NCBI RefSeq assembly: GCF_902498995.1
Contig: NZ_CABVLY010000017.1
Span: forward strand, 1 to 64,000
Length of the DNA: 64,000 bases
Reading direction: 5' to 3'
Source of the DNA: Burkholderia anthina
Lineage (GTDB): Bacteria > Pseudomonadota > Gammaproteobacteria > Burkholderiales > Burkholderiaceae
A model generated the notes under the pieces. The model was not told where the DNA came from and ran no database searches. It saw nothing but the letters and a program-made list of their open reading frames with translations. A program made the translations under genes and the position numbers. Below, piece after piece: positions 58,302 through 64,000 of the stretch; within the stretch, counting starts at the first letter, position 1; each line of letters begins with the position of its first letter.

Positions 58302-59309
58302 TCAGGCGACGGCGACCGTTACCGCTTCGCGTTGCGGTTCCACCGATTCGCTTTCCTGCACGTCATGCATCGACGCGCGCCGCGCGAGATGAATCCCCGC
58401 GAGCATGCAGCGCACCGAGCCGCCGGCCAGTTCGATCGTCGGCACGTCGAGCGGCAGCAGCCGCGCCGAGCGCTCGATCGTCGCGCGCTGTTCGCCGCTC
58501 AGGCAGTCGAAGGCGCGCCGCGACAGCGCGAGCACGCGCCCGTCCTTGCCCGACAGTTCCAGCGTATTGCCCGCGAAATGCGCGATCTGCGCGTAGTCGA
58601 GCGCGATCACCGTGCGGCCGGTTTCGGTCAGGCGTTGCGCGATTTCGTCGCGGCGCCGGCGGTCGGCGATCAGGTCGAGGCCCACCATCGCGAACTCGGT
58701 CGCGACGCTCATCATCACGTTCGTGTGATAGATCGGCCGCCCGTTCGCATCGGCCGTGTCGAAGCAGATCGGCTCGAAGTTGAAGTGCGTGCAGAAGCGT
58801 TCGAGCGCGACCGGATCGGCGCGGCGCGAGCGCGCGGTATAGGCGATCCGCGCGACGTGATCGAGCACCATCGCGCCGGTGCCTTCCAGGAATACGTCGT
58901 CGTATTCGAGCCCCGAGTAGTCGATCACGTCCTGCACACGGTACTCGGCTTTCAGCATTTCGACGATGTCGGCGCGCCGCTCGCGGCGGCGGTTCGGGCT
59001 ATACATCGGATACAGCGCGACGTGTCCGCCCGGATGCGTCGAGAACCAGTTGTTCGGGAACACGGAGTCGGGCGTGTCGCGCTCGCCGTGGTCGTCGAAT
59101 ACGTGCACGCGCACGCCGGCTTCCGCGAGCGCCTGGGCGGCGGCCGTGACTTCGTCGCGCGCGGCGGCGGACACCGACGCCGTGTCGCGCGCGCCGCCGG
59201 CGGCCGTGCGCTGGAACGCGTTGTCGGCCGCGGTCTGCGGGTTCGGCAGGAAGCGATGCGGCCGGATCATCACGACGGCGGCCGGCGCCTGGATCGATAC
59301 GAGATTCAT
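58302..59309 (-). CDS. ctlX: Citrulline utilisation hydrolase / dimethylargininase-type amidinotransferase-fold enzyme
   Basis: A 335-aa protein of the guanidino-group modifying superfamily: VMIRPHRFLPNPQTAADNAF, DSVFPNNWFSTH, DDVFLEGTGAMVLDH, the catalytic His in PIYHTNVMMSV and the nucleophilic Cys in AGGSVRCMLAGIHL. Members hydrolyse arginine- or citrulline-like side chains. The ornithine-cyclodeaminase-like gene directly upstream fits a path from citrulline to ornithine to proline. Reaction and symbol are by family and context. The start at 59309 has no strong ribosome site. Confidence 0.8.
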   Translation of the reverse strand: MNLVSIQAPAAVVMIRPHRFLPNPQTAADNAFQRTAAGGARDTASVSAAARDEVTAAAQALAEAGVRVHVFDDHGERDTPDSVFPNNWFSTHPGGHVALYPMYSPNRRRERRADIVEMLKAEYRVQDVIDYSGLEYDDVFLEGTGAMVLDHVARIAYTARSRRADPVALERFCTHFNFEPICFDTADANGRPIYHTNVMMSVATEFAMVGLDLIADRRRRDEIAQRLTETGRTVIALDYAQIAHFAGNTLELSGKDGRVLALSRRAFDCLSGEQRATIERSARLLPLDVPTIELAGGSVRCMLAGIHLARRASMHDVQESESVEPQREAVTVAVA

Positions 59310-59335
59310 GAACGGTAGTGGCGGGAGACGAGGAA

Positions 59336-59359
59336 CCGGGCGGCGCGCACGCCGCCCGG
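59336..59359 (-). other. Hairpin between ocd-like and ctlX genes
   Basis: A perfect 10-bp GC stem with a CGCA loop lies in the 59-base gap between two genes read in the same direction. With no T-tract it is more likely an mRNA processing or stability element, or partial terminator, than a full stop. Confidence 0.5.
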
Positions 59360-59368
59360 CAATGACGG

Positions 59369-60448
59369 TCAGCGCGCGAAGGCGGTGACGGCGTCGACGA
59401 CGAACGTCGCGTGAGCCTGGGCGATCGCGGCCGGATCGTCGATCAGCGCGAACAGGTTCTTCGGATCGACGGCCGGCGGGATCAGCGCGATCTCGATGCC
59501 GGCGTTGTGCTGCTGCGCGAGCGCGTACAGGTAGCGCAGCGCCGAATAGTCTTCGAGCGCGAAGCCGACCGAGTCGAACACTGTGACTTCGTCCGCGCGT
59601 TCGCGGCCGGTCGTCTCGCCTTGCAGCACGCGCCACAGTTCGGTAACGGGGAAGTCGGCCGGCATCTGCTGGATCTCGCCTTCGATGCGCGACTGCGGCT
59701 CGAATTCGACGAACACGCGGCCCGCATGCAGCACGCCCGCGTCGAGCTCGGTCTTGCCGGGGCAATCGCCGCCGACCGCGTTCAGGTGCATGCCGGGTTC
59801 GATCATGTCGGCCGTGACGATCGTCGCGTAGGCCTTGTCGGCGGTGACGGTCGTGACGATGTCGGCGCCGCGCACGGCATCGGCGGTCGACGCGGCGCGC
59901 ACGACGCGCAGCGCCGGATACGCGGCGAGGTTCTTCACGAGCTTGTCGGTGGCGAGCGGATCGACGTCGAACACGCGGATCTCTTCGATGCCGAGCAGCG
60001 TATGGAAGGCGATCGCCTGGAATTCGCTTTGCGCGCCGTTGCCGATCAGCGCCATCGTGCGCGAGTCGGGGCGGGCGAGGGCCTGCGCGGCGAGCACCGA
60101 CGTGGCGGCGGTGCGCAGCGCGGTGGTCAGCGTGAGCTCGGCGAGCAGCAGCGGGTAGCCGGTATCGACTTCGGCGAGCGCGCCGAACGCCATCACCGTG
60201 TGCATGCCGCGCGCGGCGTTCACGGGGTGGCCGTTCACGTACTTGAACGCGAACAGCGCGTCGTTCGCGACGGGCATGAGTTCGATCACGCCGTTGCGCG
60301 AGTGGCAGGCCACGCGCGGCGACTTGTCGAAGTCGGCCCAGTGCAGGTAATCGGCGCGCAGCGTGTCGACGAGCGCGTGCAGGAACGGCGTGACGCCGGT
60401 TTGGGCGATCAGTCGGGCGGTGGCGGGAACGTCGAGGAAGCGGGTCAT
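59369..60448 (-). CDS. Ornithine cyclodeaminase family protein
   Basis: A 359-aa enzyme of the ornithine cyclodeaminase/mu-crystallin family, which converts ornithine to proline and ammonia using NAD. Seen are FKYVNGHPVNAARGMHTVMAFGAL, the dinucleotide loop MALIGNGAQSEFQAIAFH and the catalytic Asp region NAVGGDCPGKTELD. The GGDCPGK form is that of true ornithine cyclodeaminases. GGAG eight bases upstream supports the start at 60448. It is read toward ctlX and away from the Lrp regulator, so it is likely the first gene of an arginine/citrulline/ornithine unit. Confidence 0.87.
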   Translation of the reverse strand: MTRFLDVPATARLIAQTGVTPFLHALVDTLRADYLHWADFDKSPRVACHSRNGVIELMPVANDALFAFKYVNGHPVNAARGMHTVMAFGALAEVDTGYPLLLAELTLTTALRTAATSVLAAQALARPDSRTMALIGNGAQSEFQAIAFHTLLGIEEIRVFDVDPLATDKLVKNLAAYPALRVVRAASTADAVRGADIVTTVTADKAYATIVTADMIEPGMHLNAVGGDCPGKTELDAGVLHAGRVFVEFEPQSRIEGEIQQMPADFPVTELWRVLQGETTGRERADEVTVFDSVGFALEDYSALRYLYALAQQHNAGIEIALIPPAVDPKNLFALIDDPAAIAQAHATFVVDAVTAFAR

Positions 60449-60637
60449 CGGTCTGTCTCCATTTTTTTGCCGGTACGGATGTCCGGCGTTCTGGTCGACC
60501 GGGGCGGGCGCTGCGGCCCGGGCCCCGGCTCCATGAAAAGCGGCGTCGCGGCGGATTCGGCCGGTCGATGGAGTCATTATTTCCGGGAGTCGAGCCAACA
60601 AAAAGACGGCAAAAGTGGCAGATTTATCGATAGACTT

Positions 60638-60652
60638 GGCAAATTGCTTGCC
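60638..60652. promoter_or_regulatory. Possible Lrp-type site between ocd-like and lrp genes
   Basis: GGCAA-ATTGC-TTGCC is a 15-base dyad in the divergent intergenic region; TGGCA repeats recur nearby at 60616-60640. Placement suits the Lrp-type protein encoded at 60744. Confidence 0.4.
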
Positions 60653-60743
60653 GTATCCGGCAGTTTGTTCAATCCCTGCTGGTCGGAATGCGCAATGTCC
60701 GGCACGCTTGCGGCCGGTTCACGTTCAACAGGAAGGTTCCTTC

Positions 60744-61175
60744 ATGATTACGCTCGACGACGTCGACCGGCAGCTCATCGCGCTGCTGCGCGATAACGCG
60801 CGGCTGCCGGTCGTCGCGCTCGCGAAGGCGCTGCGCGTGGCGCGCGCGACCGTGCAGAACCGGCTGACGCGGCTGGAGAAGAACGGCGTGATCGTCGGCT
60901 ATACGGTGCGGCTCAAGCCGGCAGCGGAGCGGCACCGGATCCGCGCGCTGATGTCGATCGCGGTGCAGGGCAATCGCGGTGCGGAAGTGGTGAAGGTGCT
61001 GCGCGGGCATCCGAACGTCGCGTCGATCCACAGCACGAACGGGCGCTGGGATCTGGTTGCCGAACTGCACGCCGATTCGCTCGAGCATTTCGATCGCGTG
61101 CTGGGCGCGATCCGGCTGATCGACGGGATCGCGAATACGGAGACGAGTATCTTGTTGTCGACGCACAAGGCGTGA
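60744..61175 (+). CDS. Lrp/AsnC family transcriptional regulator
   Basis: A 143-aa regulator. N-terminal helix-turn-helix (LDDVDRQLIALLRDNARLPVVALAKALRVARATVQNRLTRLEKNGVIVGY) and a C-terminal RAM effector domain (IRALMSIAVQGNRGAEVVKVLRGHPNVASIHSTNGRWDLVAEL). Such proteins sense amino acids. It is divergent from the ornithine-cyclodeaminase-like gene and so likely induces it with ornithine, arginine or a related amino acid. AGGAAGG lies upstream of the ATG. Confidence 0.9.
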   Translation: MITLDDVDRQLIALLRDNARLPVVALAKALRVARATVQNRLTRLEKNGVIVGYTVRLKPAAERHRIRALMSIAVQGNRGAEVVKVLRGHPNVASIHSTNGRWDLVAELHADSLEHFDRVLGAIRLIDGIANTETSILLSTHKA

Positions 61176-61350
61176 CGCGGCGGCCGCGGCCCGGCGTTTC
61201 CGGCGATGCCGGCCGGCGGCGCCCGCGGGCGCATGGCCGGGCCGATCGTATCGGGCCGCGTCGGACGCCGCGTTCGGCCGTGGCCGCGAGCCGGTTGCGG
61301 CCGCGCTTCGACTCAGGCACGGACAACGCAGCGCCGCTACCGCCGCCGTT

Positions 61351-62232
61351 TCATGCGAGAAACGACGCGGCCATGTCTTGATCGCCGTGCCCCGCGTCGG
61401 CGGCGCGCTGAAAGCGCGCGAGGCTCGCATTCGCGATGTCGGCCTGCATGCCCGCGTCCCGGGCGGCCTGCGCGATCAGCGTCGCGTCCTTCACCGCGTT
61501 GACGATCGTGAACGCGGGGCGGAAGTCGTCGTTCAGGATCAGCGCGCCCTTCGCCTGGAAGTACGCGTTGTCCATCGGGCCGCCCGACACGACGTCGATC
61601 ACGTGGCGCGGGTCCGCGCCGAGCGAACCGGCCAGCTTCAGGCTCTCGGCTACCGCGTGCGTCAGCGCGAACGCGTAGTGATTGAGTGCGAGCTTCAGCC
61701 GGCTGCTTGCGCCCGTCGAACCGTCGTCGGCGACCCAGACCGTGCGCCGGCCGATCGCGTCGAACACCGGTTGCACCTGCGCGCGCGCCGACGCCGGGCC
61801 GGACGCGAGCACCACGAGCTGAGCCTGCTCGGCCGGCTGTCGCGATCCCTGCACGGGCGCATCGTAGAACACGAGCCCTTGTGCCTGCGCGAACGCGGCG
61901 AGCGACGCGATGCCGCGCACGCCGACCGTGCTGATCTGCACCCACGGCGTGCCGCGCACGAGTGCCGGCGCGGCGGCCTGCATGGCCTGCAACACGCTGT
62001 CGGCGTCGTTCAGTACGGTGACGACGACGTGTGCGCCGTCGACGGCCCCGGCCGGCGTATCGAAGGCCGCGACGCCGTCGATGGCGAGCGCGTCGGCCTT
62101 CGCGCGCGTGCGGTTCCACGCGCGGACGACGAAGCCCTTGCGGGCGAGGTTGCGGGCGATGGGCGTGCCCATCACGCCGACGCCGAGGACGGCGACCTGC
62201 GTGCGGGTTTGCTGCGTCGTGGACGTGCTCAT
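61351..62232 (-). CDS. NAD(P)-dependent beta-hydroxyacid dehydrogenase family protein
   Basis: A 293-aa protein of the 3-hydroxyisobutyrate dehydrogenase family: Rossmann loop VAVLGVGVMGTPIARNLARKG, substrate loop FYDAPVQGSRQPAEQAQL, and the catalytic Lys/Asn pair in RLKLALNHYAFAL. It probably oxidises a 3-hydroxy acid or reduces a semialdehyde; substrate unknown. AGGAG seven bases upstream supports the ATG at 62232, which overlaps the stop of the MFS gene (ATGA), so both are translated from one message. Confidence 0.87.
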   Translation of the reverse strand: MSTSTTQQTRTQVAVLGVGVMGTPIARNLARKGFVVRAWNRTRAKADALAIDGVAAFDTPAGAVDGAHVVVTVLNDADSVLQAMQAAAPALVRGTPWVQISTVGVRGIASLAAFAQAQGLVFYDAPVQGSRQPAEQAQLVVLASGPASARAQVQPVFDAIGRRTVWVADDGSTGASSRLKLALNHYAFALTHAVAESLKLAGSLGADPRHVIDVVSGGPMDNAYFQAKGALILNDDFRPAFTIVNAVKDATLIAQAARDAGMQADIANASLARFQRAADAGHGDQDMAASFLA

Positions 62233-63461
62233 GAGTTTGCTCCTGTCGAACCTGTGGATGAAGCGGAAGCGGAATCGGAAGAGGCGTCCGGGCGCATGGA
62301 CGCGAGCGCGAGGATCAGGGCCAGCGCGGCGAGCGCGACGCCGACCCACACCGACGACACGAAGCCGAGCCCGGCATTGATCGCCACGCCGCCGAGCCAC
62401 GGGCCGACGGTGTTGCCGACGTTGAAGGCGGACGTGTTGGCCGTCGTCGCGAGCGTCGGCGCATGCGGCGCTTCCGCGATCGCGCGGGCCTGCAGCGCGG
62501 GATTGATCGAAAACGCCGCCACGCCGAACGCGGCCAGCGCGGCGATCGCGCCGATCGGGCTGTGCGCCAGGATGCCGAACGCGGCCATCGTGACGGTCAG
62601 GGCCGCGAGGCCCGCGCAGAGGATGCCGCGCGGATGGCGATCGGTATAGCGGCCGCCGACGAGGGTGCCCGCGAAACAGCCGATCCCGAACAGCGCCTGC
62701 AAGGCCGGCACGCTCGCGCGGGAGAAGCCGCCGACCTCGGTGAAGATCGGCGAGAAATAGCTGTACGCGGCGAACAGGCCGGCCTGGCTCAGCGCCGAAA
62801 TGCCGAGCGCGAGCCACAGCCGTGGCCGCCGGAACGACGCGAATTCGCGCGCGACGCCGTGATAGGGCGGCCGCGCCTGGGCGGGCACGACCCACGCGGT
62901 CGCCACGAGGCTCAGCACGGCCAGCACCGTGACGGCCCAGAAGCTCGCGCGCCAGCCGTACTGCTCGCCGATCAGCGTGCCGAACGGCGCGCCCGCGATG
63001 TTGGCGATCGTCAGGCCGCCGAACATGACCGCGAGCGCGCGGCCTTTCGCGCGGGGGCCGGCGAGATCGATCGCGAGCAGCGAGCCGATCCCGAAGAACG
63101 CGCCCTGCGCGAACGCCGCGACGACACGCGAGATCATCAGCAGTGCATAGCTCGTCGCGACCGCGCCGAGCGCCTGGCCGGCCACGAACACGCCGAGCAG
63201 CACGAGCAGCGCTGTCTTGCGGCGCACGCGCAGAAACGCGAGCGTCATCGCCGGGCCGCCAACCACGACGCCGGCCGCATAGCCGGAGATCAGCAGGCCG
63301 GCCGTCGGGATCGACGTGCCGAATTCATGCGCGAGCAGCGGCAGCAGCCCCGACACCATCACTTCGGTGGTGCCGATGCAGAACACGGTGAGACCGAGCA
63401 CGAAGACCGCGAACGGCAGCCGTGCCGCGGGATGTGAAACGGAAGAAAGCGAGGTATCCAT
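62229..63461 (-). CDS. MFS efflux transporter (DHA1/AraJ-type)
   Basis: A 410-aa, 12-helix drug:H+ antiporter-like protein: VLGLTVFCIGTTEVMVSGLLPLLA at helix 1, LAFLRVRRKTALL as motif A, SRVVAAFAQGAFFGIGSLLAIDLAGPRAKGRALAVMFGGLTIANIAGAPFGT for helices 4-5. The C-terminal tail is Ser/Ala-rich. AGGA at seven bases supports the ATG at 63461. It lies between the TetR gene and the dehydrogenase gene in one leftward unit; a TetR-type dyad precedes it. Confidence 0.87.
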   Translation of the reverse strand: MDTSLSSVSHPAARLPFAVFVLGLTVFCIGTTEVMVSGLLPLLAHEFGTSIPTAGLLISGYAAGVVVGGPAMTLAFLRVRRKTALLVLLGVFVAGQALGAVATSYALLMISRVVAAFAQGAFFGIGSLLAIDLAGPRAKGRALAVMFGGLTIANIAGAPFGTLIGEQYGWRASFWAVTVLAVLSLVATAWVVPAQARPPYHGVAREFASFRRPRLWLALGISALSQAGLFAAYSYFSPIFTEVGGFSRASVPALQALFGIGCFAGTLVGGRYTDRHPRGILCAGLAALTVTMAAFGILAHSPIGAIAALAAFGVAAFSINPALQARAIAEAPHAPTLATTANTSAFNVGNTVGPWLGGVAINAGLGFVSSVWVGVALAALALILALASMRPDASSDSASASSTGSTGANS

Positions 63462-63476
63462 CGGATGTCCTTTTTG

Positions 63477-63492
63477 TGGAACGATCATTCCA
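63477..63492. promoter_or_regulatory. TetR-type operator before the MFS gene
   Basis: TGGAACGATCATTCCA is a 16-base dyad with one mispaired position around a central GATC. It lies 16 bases before the MFS start, downstream of the tetR gene; similar GGAA-N6-TTCC sites are bound by TetR repressors. Confidence 0.6.
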
Positions 63493-63513
63493 TAATTGGG
63501 CAAAAAATTTTGC

Positions 63514-64000
63514 TCAGCCGAGCGCGCGCAGTGTCCGGTCCATGATGGCGATGAGCCGCTTCCGGTCCTTGCCGGTCGAGGTTTTCGCGAGCACACGCAG
63601 CCCCTGCATCGCGTTGAACACGAACCATGCGAGATCTTCGGCGTGGCCGGCGGCGTCGATTTCGCCGGTTGCCTGGCCGCGCTCGATGGCCTCCTGGATG
63701 CCCGCGCGCATGATCCGGAAGTTCTCGCGCACGAGCTCCGCCACATGCGCGTCGCGGCTCGCGCGTTCGATCGCCGTATTCGTCGCGAGGCAGCCGCGCT
63801 TCCGGGCTGCGTTCAGATCGTCGTCGACGACGCCGACCAGCAGCGTGCGCAAGCAGTCCAGCACGGGGCCCGGCCCGCGAAGCAGGTCGACGTTCTCGCG
63901 CGAACGCCGGTTGTAGCGCAGCATGGCCTGCTCGAACAGGCCGTCCTTGCTCGTGTACGCCGCATACAGGCTGCCGCGGCCGAGGCCGGTGGCCTGCACG
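63514..64000 (-). CDS. TetR/AcrR family regulator (5' end outside window)
   Basis: The C-terminal 160 or so residues of a TetR protein. The visible part begins within the recognition helix (ATGLGRGSLYAAYTSKDGLFEQAML) and includes a long ligand domain (GCLATNTAIERASRDAHVAELVRENF, a motif typical of TetR C-terminal domains of this subgroup). The N-terminal helix is beyond the right edge. It is upstream of the MFS and dehydrogenase genes on the same strand and probably controls them through the dyad at 63477. Confidence 0.88.
   Translation of the reverse strand, partial: VQATGLGRGSLYAAYTSKDGLFEQAMLRYNRRSRENVDLLRGPGPVLDCLRTLLVGVVDDDLNAARKRGCLATNTAIERASRDAHVAELVRENFRIMRAGIQEAIERGQATGEIDAAGHAEDLAWFVFNAMQGLRVLAKTSTGKDRKRLIAIMDRTLRALG

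Overview
The window is about 64 kb of GC-rich DNA that looks like a secondary chromosome of a Burkholderia cepacia complex species. The strongest taxonomic evidence is the convergent pair rpfR (PAS-GGDEF-EAL, 667 aa) and rpfF (crotonase-fold fatty-acid signal synthase, 287 aa), the BDSF quorum-sensing module of that group. High GC, many paired regulator/transporter units and a VgrG-RHS island fit the same assignment. The exact species cannot be named from sequence alone. Layout: (1) 1-8.2 kb: an N-terminally extended SufS-type cysteine desulfurase, probably an encapsulin cargo enzyme and cut by the window edge; DinB, TetR, LysE-type exporter; a secondary groES-groEL operon under a CIRCE operator; a quinone-oxidoreductase-like gene divergent from a LysR gene. 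(2) 8.3-12.1 kb: an EamA exporter followed by a lower-GC two-gene cassette of unknown function (four-cysteine C-terminus plus a 103-aa partner), closed by a decayed copy of the EamA 3' end, then an ACS-type MFS gene with a structured leader. (3) 12.2-18.3 kb: a membrane protein, then a lipoprotein sulfatase, its formylglycine-generating enzyme, a MetQ/NlpA-like binding protein and a YkgJ-type cysteine-cluster protein in tight order. (4) 18.2-25.4 kb: a LysR gene divergent from a DUF1445 hydro-lyase, an MFS carrier and a full-length 5-oxoprolinase, read here as a D-glutamate/5-oxoproline catabolic unit. (5) 25.4-29.9 kb: rpfR/rpfF, with long dyads upstream of rpfR, and the C-terminal relic of an APC permease. 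(6) 30-33.7 kb: DUF1840 and three tiny genes in convergent units that share a 19-bp operator-like dyad, then a DUF3857/transglutaminase protein. (7) 33.7-41.8 kb: a run of regulator-plus-enzyme units (AraC/MFS, XRE/CMD, PEP mutase-like/saccharopine-dehydrogenase-like/TetR, MarR/YCII/GST), several with clear palindromes between divergent genes. (8) 41.9-50.45 kb: type VI secretion island with VgrG, an RHS polymorphic toxin with a probable RNase tip, an AT-rich immunity gene and an orphan RHS tip that repeats the core end and runs into the end of a HAD hydrolase gene. (9) 50.4-58.2 kb: HAD hydrolase, thioredoxin-reductase-like flavoprotein with an Rrf2 regulator and a 12-bp inverted repeat, then a DUF2760-Hsp70-Hsp70 operon. 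(10) 58.3-64 kb: ctlX and an ornithine-cyclodeaminase gene with a divergent Lrp regulator, then a dehydrogenase/MFS/TetR unit cut by the right edge. No tRNA, rRNA, CRISPR array or insertion sequence was recognised.
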